From NCBI GenBank assembly GCA_900547305.1, contig URGH01000001.1, forward strand, positions 1 through 64,000: a DNA stretch of 64,000 nt, in the 5' to 3' direction. The translations under genes and the position numbers were made by a program. The stretch's first letter is position 1, and every line of letters begins with the position of its first letter. Below, one piece after another: positions 14,317 to 23,720 of this stretch. Source of the DNA: an uncultured Oscillospiraceae bacterium. GTDB lineage: Bacteria; Bacillota; Clostridia; Oscillospirales; Acutalibacteraceae. Below the pieces are notes generated by a model. The model was not told the origin of the DNA. It saw nothing but the letters and a program-made list of their open reading frames with translations, and searched no databases.

Positions 14317-15156
14317 CTATTCTTCCTCCCTTTTGGGGCGTCTTTTAAAGCGTGAAAGCTGCTTTACCTCGTCGCGGTGTATCTTAAACGGCAGTGAATC
14401 GCTGTCGGTAAGCCGTACCGTGAGATAGCCGGTTATAAGGTTTACGTCCACCACCGTGGCGTTGCCCTCGGGCGTTTTAACCGTTGAGCCAACGCTCGGG
14501 GTCAGTGAATTAAGGTATTCATAAGCGTCCTGCTCGTATTTAAGGCAGCACATAAGCCTGCCGCAGCTGCCGGAAATTTTGGTTGGGTTGAGCGATAACC
14601 CCTGCTCCTTTGCCATTTTAATGGAAACGGGCTGAAAATCGCTTAAAAACTGCTTGCAGCAGTATGGTCTGCCGCAAATGCCCAGCCCGCCGAGCATTTT
14701 CGCCTCGTCGCGCACACCTATCTGGCGCAGTTCAATTCGGGTATGAAAACGTGAAGCCAAATCCTTTACGAGCTCGCGGAAATCCACCCTGCCGTCTGAT
14801 GTGAAGAAAAATACTATCTTATTCGCGTCAAATGAATACTCCACCTCAACCAATTTCATATCGAGCTTGTGGGCGAGAATAAGCTCCTCGCAAATTCCGA
14901 AAGCCTCTTTTTCTTTTCTTTTGTTATCTTCCCTGCGCGCCATATCCTTTTCGGTTGCCTTGCGAATAACCTTTTTAAGCGGCTTTACAATCGCGTCCTT
15001 TGCTACCTCGTGGTTAGCGGCGCTCACTGTTCCTATTTCTATGCCGTTTTGGGTCTCTACAATAACATATTCACCCTGTTCGGCTTTAATTCCGGCGGGG
15101 TCAAATGAATATGCCCTGCCGTTCTCTTTAAATTTTACGGATATTATTTCTGTCAT
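14317..15156 (-). CDS. ricT: PSP1/RicT (YaaT) family protein
   Basis: 279 residues. The PSP1 domain covers most of the protein and has the family cysteines in GLGICGRPYCCKQFL and SGSCGRLMCCLKYE, which in Bacillus help to hold iron-sulfur clusters. In Bacillus, YaaT/RicT with YlbF and YmcA controls RNase Y processing, sporulation and biofilm entry. The gene lies 11 bases after holB, the conserved Firmicutes order. Confidence 0.93.
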   Translation of the reverse strand: MTEIISVKFKENGRAYSFDPAGIKAEQGEYVIVETQNGIEIGTVSAANHEVAKDAIVKPLKKVIRKATEKDMARREDNKRKEKEAFGICEELILAHKLDMKLVEVEYSFDANKIVFFFTSDGRVDFRELVKDLASRFHTRIELRQIGVRDEAKMLGGLGICGRPYCCKQFLSDFQPVSIKMAKEQGLSLNPTKISGSCGRLMCCLKYEQDAYEYLNSLTPSVGSTVKTPEGNATVVDVNLITGYLTVRLTDSDSLPFKIHRDEVKQLSRFKRRPKREEE

Positions 15157-15167
15157 ATACTCCTCCG

Positions 15168-16091
15168 TCAGCTTATTTCGGTTGCTTTGCAGACAAGCGC
15201 GCTGAAAAGCAGACTTAAATTAACATTTGTTGAAAGGCTTTGCTCAAAACCGCCGAGCGCGGCATAAAAATCCGACAAGGTACGCGCGGTAAGCGAATTT
15301 GTAAGATTTTTTTTAAGCGCCGCCGCAGTGCAAAGCTTTAATTCTTTTAAAAAAGCGTCAGCCTCGGTGCGGTTTTTTTCAAATTTTGCAGCCGTTTTTA
15401 ACATTCCCAGCTCATTTGAGGAAAGCATAAGCCTTATAAATTCCTCCGCCGCCTTTACAGCGTCCGACGAGCTGCCCGAAAGCAGGTTCAGCGCCGCGCC
15501 TATATTTCCGCCCGTTTCTTTAAGCGCGGGGCTTATTTGCTCGGCGGTGTAATTTGTATTTGCCGCTATATACTTCTCCGCCTCGGAAATTTCGGGTGGG
15601 GAAAGCGATAACACGGTGCAGCGGGATATTACCGTATCAAGCAGCGCCGCCTTGTTTTCGGCAATAAGAATAAAAAGCACAGAGCCGGGCGGCTCCTCAA
15701 GCACCTTTAAAAGTGCGTTTTGCGCCTGCTCGTTCATAGTGTCCGCCATATCTATTATAAAAACGCGGCGGGCTGACATATGCGGCTTTACATACGCCTC
15801 ACTTCGCAGCGACCTTATTTGCGCTACGGTTATATTCTTTTTGCCGTCCTCGGGGGCTACCGTCCAAATATCGGGGTGTGTGCCCGCATGCTCCAGCCGA
15901 CAGCCGCGGCACTCGCCGCAGGGCTTGTTTTCACCCTCGCAAACGGCGGCGCGGGCTGTAAATGCGGCAAGCGTATGCCTGCCTGTGCCCTTATCACCCT
16001 CTATAAGTATGGCGTGGGGCAGCCGCCCGCTTTCAACAGCGGCTGTGAGTGCGCCGCGTATTCTCGCGTTTCCTGCAAGCGGAAAGCTCAT
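15168..16091 (-). CDS. holB: DNA polymerase III delta-prime subunit
   Basis: 307 residues. The N-terminus holds a clamp-loader nucleotide loop EGDKGTGRHTLA, followed by a zinc module (CEGENKPCGECRGC) and then VFIIDMADTMNEQAQNALL with LKVLEEPP, typical of delta-prime. The Walker A loop is modified, as in other non-ATPase delta-prime subunits. It is part of the clamp loader that puts the beta clamp onto DNA. It overlaps trpS by 4 bases and precedes ricT. Confidence 0.93.
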   Translation of the reverse strand: MSFPLAGNARIRGALTAAVESGRLPHAILIEGDKGTGRHTLAAFTARAAVCEGENKPCGECRGCRLEHAGTHPDIWTVAPEDGKKNITVAQIRSLRSEAYVKPHMSARRVFIIDMADTMNEQAQNALLKVLEEPPGSVLFILIAENKAALLDTVISRCTVLSLSPPEISEAEKYIAANTNYTAEQISPALKETGGNIGAALNLLSGSSSDAVKAAEEFIRLMLSSNELGMLKTAAKFEKNRTEADAFLKELKLCTAAALKKNLTNSLTARTLSDFYAALGGFEQSLSTNVNLSLLFSALVCKATEIS

Positions 16092-17098
16092 AGCACAAAA
16101 CCGACCTTTTTCATTGCCTTGAAATAGGTCTTGCGGGCAATGTGCTCGGCTTTTTCGGCGCCCTCCTTATAAAGGCGCTCAAGCTCCTTTTTATCGGCGA
16201 TTATTTCATCGTGGCGCTGCTTTATTGGCGCTAAGGTATCGGCTACCGCCTCGCCCACGGCAAGCTTGAAATCGCCGTAGCCCTTGCCCTCAAATTCGCG
16301 CTCAACCTCTGTGGTTGTTTTACCCGTAACCGCCGAATAAATGGTTATAAGGTTGGAAACGCCGGGCTTATCGTCCGACATTTTAATTTCCGAGCCGGAA
16401 TCGGTAACGGCGCGTTTGAATTTGCGAATAATCGCGTCGCGGTCGTCAAGCAGAGCGACCCATGCGTTTACATTGTCGTCCGATTTCGACATCTTTTTCT
16501 CCGGGTCCTGCAGCGACTTTATCCTTGCACCCGCCTTGGGTATATATCCGTCCGGTATAGTGAAAACATTGCCGTAAATATTGTTGAAACGAATAGCAAT
16601 ATCGCGTGCAATTTCAAGGTGCTGCTTCTGGTCCGCGCCTACCGGCACCAAATCGGGCTGATACAGCAGAATATCCGCCGCCATAAGCACGGGGTATGAG
16701 AAAAGGCCTACATTTATATTATCGGGGTGCTTTTTACTCTTATCCTTAAACTGGGTCATTCTTGACATTTCGCCGAACTGGGTATAGCAGGAAAGCAGCC
16801 ACGAAAGAGCGGCGTGCTCGGGCACCTGCGACTGAATAAAGACGGTGTTTTTCTCGGGGTCTATTCCCAGAGCTAACAGCATTGCGTATGTGGAGTATAT
16901 CTGACTGCGCAGCTTTGCGGGCTCCTGCCGCACGGTTATTGCGTGCAGATCCGCAACGGCAAAAAAGCAATCAAATTCCGATTGCATTGCCGCCCAGTTT
17001 TTAAGCGCGCCGAGGTAATTACCGAGGGTTAAAAGTCCGCTCGGCTGTATACAGCTGAGAACGCGTTTTTTAGCGTCAGCCTGATTATTTTCGCACAT
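16088..17098 (-). CDS. trpS: Tryptophanyl-tRNA synthetase
   Basis: About 336 residues. Class I signatures are visible: IQPSGLLTLGNYLGAL (the HIGH region, here TLGN), and KKMSKSDDN for KMSKS; also VPVGADQKQHLE and a C-terminal AEHIARKTYFKAMKKVG. It charges tRNA-Trp. I set the start at 17098 because the sequence AAAGGCGG lies 7 bases before MCENNQADAKK; upstream in-frame ATGs lack a ribosome site. Confidence 0.95.
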   Translation of the reverse strand: MCENNQADAKKRVLSCIQPSGLLTLGNYLGALKNWAAMQSEFDCFFAVADLHAITVRQEPAKLRSQIYSTYAMLLALGIDPEKNTVFIQSQVPEHAALSWLLSCYTQFGEMSRMTQFKDKSKKHPDNINVGLFSYPVLMAADILLYQPDLVPVGADQKQHLEIARDIAIRFNNIYGNVFTIPDGYIPKAGARIKSLQDPEKKMSKSDDNVNAWVALLDDRDAIIRKFKRAVTDSGSEIKMSDDKPGVSNLITIYSAVTGKTTTEVEREFEGKGYGDFKLAVGEAVADTLAPIKQRHDEIIADKKELERLYKEGAEKAEHIARKTYFKAMKKVGFVL

Positions 17099-17199
17099 AT
17101 TCATTCCGCCTTTAAGCATTAGATTATTCGTAATTTCTATTTTAACACATTTCAAGCAAAGTTACAAGTTTTTTATAAAGCGGTATTTTTTTCATATTC

Positions 17200-17250
17200 T
17201 TGACAAATTGCCGAAAAAGGGGTATACTAATTTGCAAGTGAGTTGCAAAT
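17200..17250 (+). promoter_or_regulatory. znu promoter with Fur-family-like operator
   Basis: TTGACA (17200), 17-base spacer, TATACT (17223). Directly after the -10 box lies a perfect palindrome, ATTTGCAA-gtgag-TTGCAAAT (17230-17250), overlapping the likely transcription start. The TTGCAA-N5-TTGCAA pattern matches the published box of the Fur-family nickel regulator Nur. Here a zinc or other metal-sensing Fur homologue repressing the transporter is the simplest reading. Confidence 0.8.
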
Positions 17251-17266
17251 TGGAGATGAAATCGGA

Positions 17267-18211
17267 ATGAAACGCCGTATAAAATGCGCCGCGGCGGCAA
17301 TGCTTGCCGCTTTTATGCTTTTATCCGTCGGCTGCGGCGCTCCGAATGTAAAAAGGAGCGGTAAAATAAACGTACTTTGCACCGTTTTCCCGCTTTATGA
17401 CTGGGCGCGGAATATTGCGGGAAATACCGCCGAGGTATCGCTGCTTAATGAAAACGGCACGGATATGCACAGCTACCAGCCCACCGCGGCGGATATTGTG
17501 AGACTTCACAGCTGCGATATACTTATATACACGGGCGGCGAATCGGAAAAATGGGTGACGGAAGTAATAAAGCAATCCTACAATGAAAATTTAAAGGCGC
17601 TGAACCTTATTGAGCTTTTGGGCGACAGGGCGGTAACCGAGCGCGAAGAGGGGGCAGAGCACCGCGAAAACGGCGATGAAACCGACGAACATATATGGCT
17701 CTCCCTTAAAAACGCCGAAATACTGACCGATAAGATAGCCGCGGCACTGAGCGACGCTGATAATAAGAATGCGGATATTTATAAAACCAACGCGGCGAAG
17801 TACTCGGAACGGCTCACCGCTTTGGATAATGAATACACCGAAGTTTTAAAAAACGCAAAGCACAAAACGCTTATTTTCGCCGACCGTTTTCCGTTCAGGT
17901 ATTTTACCGAAGATTACGGGCTTGATTACTACGCCGCTTTTCCGGGCTGCTCGGCGGAAACCGAGGCGAGCTTTGAAACGGTGATATTTCTCGCAAAAAA
18001 AGCCGATGAAAACGGCGGCTGTATTTTTATAACCGAGACTTCAAACGGCGATATTGCAAAGGCGGTAAATCGAAACACGGCGAAAAAGAATAAGAAAATT
18101 TTAACGCTTGACAGTATGCAATCGGTTAAGAAAAAAGATATAAAAAATGGCTTGACCTATATTTCGGTCATGCAGAAAAATCTTGAAACACTGAAAATCG
18201 GGGTGAACTGA
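17267..18211 (+). CDS. Metal ABC transporter substrate-binding lipoprotein (ZnuA-like)
   Basis: About 314 residues. A signal peptide with lipobox LLSVGC is followed by the cluster A-1 fold: CTVFPLYDWARNIAGN, GTDMHSYQPTAADI (metal His), DEHIWLSLKNAEILTDKIA (metal His) and ADRFPFRYFTEDYGL. These proteins bind Zn or Mn outside the membrane and deliver it to the permease. The short acidic/His loop (EGAEHRENGDETDEH) is typical of zinc binders. I start at ATG 17267 rather than the TTG at 17243, which lies inside the operator. First gene of a three-gene operon. Confidence 0.9.
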   Translation: MKRRIKCAAAAMLAAFMLLSVGCGAPNVKRSGKINVLCTVFPLYDWARNIAGNTAEVSLLNENGTDMHSYQPTAADIVRLHSCDILIYTGGESEKWVTEVIKQSYNENLKALNLIELLGDRAVTEREEGAEHRENGDETDEHIWLSLKNAEILTDKIAAALSDADNKNADIYKTNAAKYSERLTALDNEYTEVLKNAKHKTLIFADRFPFRYFTEDYGLDYYAAFPGCSAETEASFETVIFLAKKADENGGCIFITETSNGDIAKAVNRNTAKKNKKILTLDSMQSVKKKDIKNGLTYISVMQKNLETLKIGVN

Positions 18212-18212
18212 A

Positions 18213-18890
18213 ATGTCACTTATAAAGGCCTGCAATTTAGCGCTCGGGTATGACGGAAAAACCGTTGCGGAAAATATAAGCTTTACGGTAAACGGGGGCG
18301 ATTACCTTTGCGTTATAGGTGAAAACGGCTCGGGTAAAAGCACGCTTATAAAAACTCTTTTGGGACTTAACAAGCCGGTATCGGGCAGTCTTGAAACAGC
18401 GCTCGACCTGAAAAAAATCGGTTATCTGCCGCAGCAAACCGAGGTTCAGCGCGATTTTCCCGCAACAGTCGGCGAAATTGTTATGTCGGGCTTTGCGGGT
18501 AAATGCGGCTGCCGCCCGTTTTACAACGCGGCGCAAAGGGCAGAGGCGCTACTTAATATGCGCAAAATGGGAATAGAAAGCCTTGTAAAGCGCGGCTATG
18601 CCGCCCTTTCGGGCGGGCAACAGCAGCGGGCGCTGCTTTGCCGCGCGCTTTGCGCCGCCGAAAGCCTTTTATTGCTTGACGAACCCACGGCGGGGCTTGA
18701 CCCCGAGGCGGCGGAGGATATGTATAGACTTATATCAAGACTTAACAGAGACGGTATGACGGTTATAATGATTACCCACGATATACCCGCCGCCATGCTC
18801 GGAACGCACATTCTGGAAATAGGCAAACACAGCTTTTTCGGCACGGCAGACGAATACACGGAGGCGAGGAAAAATGGCGGAAGCATTTGA
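18213..18890 (+). CDS. Metal ABC transporter ATP-binding protein (ZnuC-like)
   Basis: 225 residues, cytoplasmic ATPase. Walker A GENGSGKSTLIK, Q-loop GYLPQQTE, ABC signature LSGGQQQRALL, Walker B LLLLDEPTAGLD and H-loop MITHD are all intact. It follows the binding protein by 1 base and overlaps the permease gene by 17 bases, so the three proteins form one importer. Confidence 0.93.
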   Translation: MSLIKACNLALGYDGKTVAENISFTVNGGDYLCVIGENGSGKSTLIKTLLGLNKPVSGSLETALDLKKIGYLPQQTEVQRDFPATVGEIVMSGFAGKCGCRPFYNAAQRAEALLNMRKMGIESLVKRGYAALSGGQQQRALLCRALCAAESLLLLDEPTAGLDPEAAEDMYRLISRLNRDGMTVIMITHDIPAAMLGTHILEIGKHSFFGTADEYTEARKNGGSI

Positions 18891-19722
18891 AAATTTACAG
18901 CTTTATTTCAGCTATCCGTTTGTGCGGTACGCGCTTATTGTGGGTGTTTTAATTGCCGTTTGCGCGTCACTGCTCGGCGTGACTCTTGTGCTTAAACGCT
19001 TTTCGTTTATAGGGGACGGGCTTTCCCATGTGGCATTCGGCGCAATGGCGATTGCGGCAGTGCTCAAATTTACAAACCAAACCGCCGTAATACTGCCTAT
19101 AACCGTTATTTGCGCAATATTGCTTTTAAAGGGCGGCAATTCTTCAAAAATCCGCGGCGACGCCGCAATAGCAATGCTTTCTGTGGGGGCGCTGGCGCTC
19201 GGGTATTTGCTTATGAATATTTTCTCGCCCTCCGCCAATGTTTCGGGGGATGTGTGCAGCACCCTTTTCGGCTCAACCTCTATTCTCACCCTGTCAAAGG
19301 GCGAGGTTATACTCTGCGCGGTGCTGTCGCTTATTGTAATAGCTCTGTTTATACTGCTTTACAACAAGCTTTTCGCCGTGACGTTTGATGAGAATTTTTC
19401 CCGCGCCACGGGGGTAAATACCGAGGCGTACAATATGCTCATAGCCGTTATAACTGCCGTGGTAATAGTAATTGCCATGAACCTTGTGGGGTCGCTGCTT
19501 ATATCGGCGCTTATAGTTTTCCCCGCACTTTCCGCCATGCGGCTTTACAAAAGCTTTTTCGCTGTTTCGGTTTTCTCGGCGGTTTTCGCCGCGGTGTGCA
19601 CCGCCCTCGGTATGATAATCTCCGTGCTTGCGGGAACGCCCGTGGGGGCTACGGTTGTGGCGGTGGATATAGCAGGCTTTATTTTATCCTCAGCGCTTAG
19701 CAAAGCGCTTAAAAGGGGTTGA
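18874..19722 (+). CDS. Metal ABC transporter permease (ZnuB-like)
   Basis: 282 residues with about eight membrane helices. The family motif around SFIGDGLSHVAFGAMA is present, as is NLVGSLLISALIVFPALSA. It is the membrane channel of the Zn/Mn importer and is coupled by overlap to the ATPase gene. Confidence 0.93.
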   Translation: MAEAFENLQLYFSYPFVRYALIVGVLIAVCASLLGVTLVLKRFSFIGDGLSHVAFGAMAIAAVLKFTNQTAVILPITVICAILLLKGGNSSKIRGDAAIAMLSVGALALGYLLMNIFSPSANVSGDVCSTLFGSTSILTLSKGEVILCAVLSLIVIALFILLYNKLFAVTFDENFSRATGVNTEAYNMLIAVITAVVIVIAMNLVGSLLISALIVFPALSAMRLYKSFFAVSVFSAVFAAVCTALGMIISVLAGTPVGATVVAVDIAGFILSSALSKALKRG

Positions 19723-19726
19723 AAAT

Positions 19727-20200
19727 ATGGTGCTGCACAATATTCCCCCACTTTACGGTGAAAAATCCGAGACGCTTATTTTAGGCAGCTTTCCGTCGGT
19801 TAAATCGCGCGAGGCGGAATTTTTCTACGGGCACCCGCAAAACCGCTTTTGGCGCGTGCTTGCGGGCGTGTTTTCCTGCGAAGTTCCGCAAACGGTGGAG
19901 CAAAAGAAAAAACTGGTGCTCGAAAACGGGCTTGCGCTGTGGGATGTTATTGCGGAGTGCGAAATTACGGGCTCTGCCGATACAAGTATTAAAAACGTAA
20001 AACCGAACGATATTGCGGGCATAATTGAAAAAACCGCCGTAAGCCGTATATTCGTAAACGGCAAAACAGCGGAAAAGTACTATATTCGTTATATTGAAAA
20101 AACGGTGGGGCAAAAGGCTGTTTGCCTGCCCTCAACCAGCCCAGCAAACGCGGCTTGGTCGCTTGAAAGACTGATAAACGCGTGGCAGATAATAAAATAA
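19727..20200 (+). CDS. UDG-superfamily DNA glycosylase (hypoxanthine-DNA glycosylase-like)
   Basis: 157 residues. ILGSFPSVKSR and FFYGHPQNRFW are the motif-1 pattern of UDG family 6, whose members remove hypoxanthine (deaminated adenine) from DNA. The late motif LPSTSPANA agrees. It lies 4 bases after the metal permease and may be co-transcribed, although the functions are unrelated. Confidence 0.88.
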   Translation: MVLHNIPPLYGEKSETLILGSFPSVKSREAEFFYGHPQNRFWRVLAGVFSCEVPQTVEQKKKLVLENGLALWDVIAECEITGSADTSIKNVKPNDIAGIIEKTAVSRIFVNGKTAEKYYIRYIEKTVGQKAVCLPSTSPANAAWSLERLINAWQIIK

Positions 20201-20209
20201 GCTATTCTA

Positions 20210-20851
20210 TTAAATACCCAGCTCTTCATCCGAAACAATGTCTTCTTTGGGAATACCTGCGGTAATTGCTTCATCCTCCCATTTCATTACGCGGCGCAGC
20301 ATAACAATCGGGAACGAATGTATTTTTGCGTTATATTTCGCCGCCGCCTCGCTGTAAGTCAAGCGGGCTTTGAGCTTTGCGTTTTCCGTCTGCTCAATTT
20401 GATTCAAAAGCTTTTGGGTATGCTCGTTTGATTTAAGCTCGGGGTATGCCTCCATAACCGCTTTGAAGTCATTTCCGCTGCGTATGCGCTTGCCGCGGCG
20501 GGCATCGGCAAATTCCGAATACACATCGGTTTCGGCTTTTCTGTATTTATCGGCAACGCGCTCCGCCTTGTCTATAAGGGCGGCGCCGGTTTCGGTTACC
20601 GCCGCTATATCCGATTTTGATTTTGCAATGGTGCTTTTAAGCCTTGCTATCGCGTTGAAATCTATTACCATATTAACCGCAAAAGCCAGCAGTATTGCAA
20701 TAATAACCATGGGCAAATCGTATTTTTCGGGTATTTCATCGCCCGATACGGCAGCCGCGAATATAAAAACTATAAGCAGTTGCGAAACTATATACGCGCC
20801 GAAAAGCTTCAGCAGCTGGAGTAAAAGACTGTTTTTCGCATTGTAATTCAT
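20210..20851 (-). CDS. LemA-family membrane protein
   Basis: 213 residues. Two N-terminal membrane segments precede a helical-bundle LemA domain containing KAVMEAYPELKSNEHTQKL, QIEQTENAKLKARLTYSEAA and KYNAKIHSFP. LemA proteins are widespread, with poorly defined roles at the envelope. The gene is convergent with the glycosylase gene and ends 9 bases from it. Confidence 0.88.
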   Translation of the reverse strand: MNYNAKNSLLLQLLKLFGAYIVSQLLIVFIFAAAVSGDEIPEKYDLPMVIIAILLAFAVNMVIDFNAIARLKSTIAKSKSDIAAVTETGAALIDKAERVADKYRKAETDVYSEFADARRGKRIRSGNDFKAVMEAYPELKSNEHTQKLLNQIEQTENAKLKARLTYSEAAAKYNAKIHSFPIVMLRRVMKWEDEAITAGIPKEDIVSDEELGI

Positions 20852-20972
20852 AAAAAATCCCCCTTAACATATCAAGATTATACTACCTATCGCCTTGTTT
20901 ATCAAGACGGTTTTTGAAAGATTGTAAAAATCGCGGAGCGTTATACGCATACGCGGTTTATAGCCCTGATCA

Positions 20973-21009
20973 GACCCGACGGCAACGTTTAAACGGCAAC
21001 CGTCGGGTC
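20973..21009 (-). terminator. Terminator between AraC gene and lemA
   Basis: GACCCGACGG pairs perfectly with CCGTCGGGTC around a 17-base loop. It lies just after the AraC stop. The T-tract is short on both sides, so it may be weak. Confidence 0.6.
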
Positions 21010-21021
21010 CGATTTTGCGTA

Positions 21022-21813
21022 TTATTGCCCCAACCGCCTTTTCTCGCGCCATTTTTCGGGCGAAATACCGTTTTTGCGCACAAACAACTTATAAAAATAA
21101 GAGTAATTATTAAACCCGCTTGCCGTGGCAATGCTTTCAAGCGAATCCGAGGTCATTTCCATAAGATATTCGCATTGCCGCAGTCTTTGGTTTTGAAGAT
21201 ACGCTATCGGGGTCATACCGTAAGCCCTTTTGAAAATATTTATTATATGGTTTTTACTGAAATGAAATTCCCCGCAAAGCACAGGCAGAGTAATTTCTCC
21301 ACCGCAGTTTTTCGCAATATATGCCGAAATATCATCTGCAGGCGACGGAACAGACCTTTTCGCGCCGAGCGCGGTTAAAATACCGTAAAGCATGCCCGCC
21401 TTTGCAATATACGGCGCGCCGCCGTGCGAGAGCCGATTCATTTCCTCCATATCCGCTTTAAGGGCGGAATATTCAAATTTACCGCGTTTCGGAAGAATAT
21501 CGCCCTCCGCCGCCCAATTTTCAGCCCGAAAATGTATGTAAAGATATTTCGGCTTTTCACTCGCCGTTTCGCCGCCCTGGCGCATACCGTGCCGCTGAAT
21601 GTAATATTCTCCCGCCGAAATTTCCTTCTGCTCCCCGTTTTCGGAAAAACGCAGAACGCCGCTGTAAACCAGCAGTAAAACGTCATCCTCACAAAAGCGC
21701 TCAACGTGGTGTTCGCCCTCCTTGAAAAAGCGTAATGACGCGTTTATATAACGTATCGGCTTATTCAAATCCACTCCCTGCATTTTCATCACCGGAATTA
21801 TTATATAATACAT
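21022..21813 (-). CDS. AraC-family regulator divergent from GH127
   Basis: 263 residues. An N-terminal cupin sensor domain (EISAGEYYIQRHGMRQGG) is followed by two C-terminal helix-turn-helix units: LPVLCGEFHFSKNHIINIFK and SLESIATASGFNNYSYFYKL. It is divergent from the GH127 gene with 89 bases between the starts, so it very probably activates that gene in response to an arabinose-containing sugar. Confidence 0.92.
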   Translation of the reverse strand: MYYIIIPVMKMQGVDLNKPIRYINASLRFFKEGEHHVERFCEDDVLLLVYSGVLRFSENGEQKEISAGEYYIQRHGMRQGGETASEKPKYLYIHFRAENWAAEGDILPKRGKFEYSALKADMEEMNRLSHGGAPYIAKAGMLYGILTALGAKRSVPSPADDISAYIAKNCGGEITLPVLCGEFHFSKNHIINIFKRAYGMTPIAYLQNQRLRQCEYLMEMTSDSLESIATASGFNNYSYFYKLFVRKNGISPEKWREKRRLGQ

Positions 21814-21902
21814 AGTGTGATATTGTCAATGTATTGTGTGAAATAAACTATGTTTTAATAAAAAACAGTGTGATAAAATAAATATGGAAAGGAGATAAAA
21901 AT

Positions 21903-23720
21903 ATGCTGAAATATAATTTTTATACAACAAATGAAATAAAGCCCTCGGGGTGGCTCAAACGCCAGCTTGAAATTCAGGCGGCGGGACTCAGCGGAAATCT
22001 TGATAAAATATGGCCCGACATTGCAAACAGCGCCTGGATAGGCGGCACGCGCGAGGGTTGGGAGCGCGTACCCTACTGGCTTGACGGGTTTATCCCGCTT
22101 GCTTACCTTTTGGATAATGAGGAAATGAAGCGCCGCGCAAAAAGGTATATAGACGCAATCATTGCCGCGCAAAAGGCGGACGGCTGGATATGCCCCTGCC
22201 CCGACGACCGACGCGCCGAATACGATACCTGGGCGGTACAGCTTATTACAAAGGTGCTTGCGGTTTATTACGAGTGCGAAAAGGATGAACGCATCCCGGG
22301 CGTAATTTACAAAGTACTTAAAAACTATTATGAATTATTGCGGCGCGGCGAAATAAAGCTGTTTGACTGGGGAAAATTCAGGTGGTTTGAAACCTTTATA
22401 GCAATTAAATTTACATATGACCGCTTTAAAGAGGACTGGCTGCTCAAATTGGCGGAAATTTTGAAAGAGCAGGGTGCGGATTACAACGAATTTACCGAGC
22501 TTTGGAAAACCCCGCTTAATAAGCAAAGATTTGAAACGCACATTGTAAATATGGCAATGATGCTGAAATCGGAGGTTCTCACGTCAAACCTTTTCAATTC
22601 GGCATACACCGACAGCGCCTCACGACTTTGCGATATATTGGAGAAATATAACGGTACCCCGGTTGCAACCTTTACGGGCGACGAGGTGCTTTCGGGCTTA
22701 AGCCCGATACAGGGCACGGAGCTTTGCTCGGTTACGGAGCTTATGTATTCTTACGAATGGCTCTACGCATACACGGGTAATGAAAAGTGGGCAGAAAGGC
22801 TGGAGCTTGCCGCCTTTAACGCTCTGCCCGCCGCAATCAGCGAGGATATGTGGACGCACCAGTACGACCAGCAAAGCAACCAGATTGCCTGCATACAATT
22901 CCCCGGAAAACCCATTTTCAGAACCAACAGCGGCGACGCGCATTTATTCGGCTTACAGCCTAATTTCGGCTGCTGCACAGCAAACTTCAATCAGGGCTGG
23001 CCGAAATTCGCGCTTTCGGCGTTTATGTACGGCGAAAACACCGTAATAAACGTATTGCCCGTGCCGTCAAGGCTTAAAACAGACAGTTTCAATATAAATC
23101 TTGAAACCGAATACCCGTTTAAAAACAGCTTTAAATACACTGTAAATTCCGAAACCCAATTTGAATTTAAAATCCGTATTCCGTCCTTTGCGGAAAACGT
23201 TACCGTAAACGGGGAAAAAGCCGATATACGCGAGCTTAGCTTTAAAATAACGCCCTGCAAAAACCGGGTTATTGAAATTTCCTATGAAACAAGACCGGTG
23301 CTTATAAGCCGCCCTTACGGGCTTAATACCGCGCGCTGCGGTTCGCTTGTGTTTTCATTGCCCATAAAATACGAAAAGCGTATGCATGAATACACTCACG
23401 ACGGCGTTGAAAGAAAATTCCCCTACTGCGATTATGAGCTTATACCGCAAAGCGACTGGAATTACGCCTTTTGCGGCGACGGGCTTGAAGCGGTGCGCCG
23501 CACGGTCGGCAATTCCCCGTTTTCCGAAAGCGAACCGCCCGCGGTGCTTAAAGCAAGCGTTTGCAAAATTGATTGGGGCTTTGCCGACGGTTATGAAACC
23601 GTATGCGGTAAAATCCCGCATTCGGCAAAACCGCTGTCGGATACGGAAACGGCGGAGCTTTACCCATACGGCTGCGCAAAGCTGAGAATGACCGAAATGC
23701 CGATGGCAGAAAAGAATTAA
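21903..23720 (+). CDS. GH127 (DUF1680) beta-L-arabinofuranosidase-like
   Basis: 605 residues, cytoplasmic (no signal peptide). The alpha/alpha-barrel family is identified by WIGGTREGWERVPYWLDG, GTELCSVTEL and FGCCTANFNQGWPK. The Glu273/Cys275 and Cys357/Cys358 pattern matches the zinc-cysteine active site of Bifidobacterium HypBA1, where a Cys is the nucleophile. Characterised members release L-arabinofuranose from plant glycoproteins and arabinans. Its stop overlaps that of the next, convergent AraC gene. Confidence 0.9.
   Translation: MLKYNFYTTNEIKPSGWLKRQLEIQAAGLSGNLDKIWPDIANSAWIGGTREGWERVPYWLDGFIPLAYLLDNEEMKRRAKRYIDAIIAAQKADGWICPCPDDRRAEYDTWAVQLITKVLAVYYECEKDERIPGVIYKVLKNYYELLRRGEIKLFDWGKFRWFETFIAIKFTYDRFKEDWLLKLAEILKEQGADYNEFTELWKTPLNKQRFETHIVNMAMMLKSEVLTSNLFNSAYTDSASRLCDILEKYNGTPVATFTGDEVLSGLSPIQGTELCSVTELMYSYEWLYAYTGNEKWAERLELAAFNALPAAISEDMWTHQYDQQSNQIACIQFPGKPIFRTNSGDAHLFGLQPNFGCCTANFNQGWPKFALSAFMYGENTVINVLPVPSRLKTDSFNINLETEYPFKNSFKYTVNSETQFEFKIRIPSFAENVTVNGEKADIRELSFKITPCKNRVIEISYETRPVLISRPYGLNTARCGSLVFSLPIKYEKRMHEYTHDGVERKFPYCDYELIPQSDWNYAFCGDGLEAVRRTVGNSPFSESEPPAVLKASVCKIDWGFADGYETVCGKIPHSAKPLSDTETAELYPYGCAKLRMTEMPMAEKN

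Noticed and set aside
17243..17266. TTG start for the metal-binding lipoprotein
   Set aside because: The codon lies inside the palindromic operator and gives a poor signal peptide; ATG at 17267 gives a clean lipoprotein signal.
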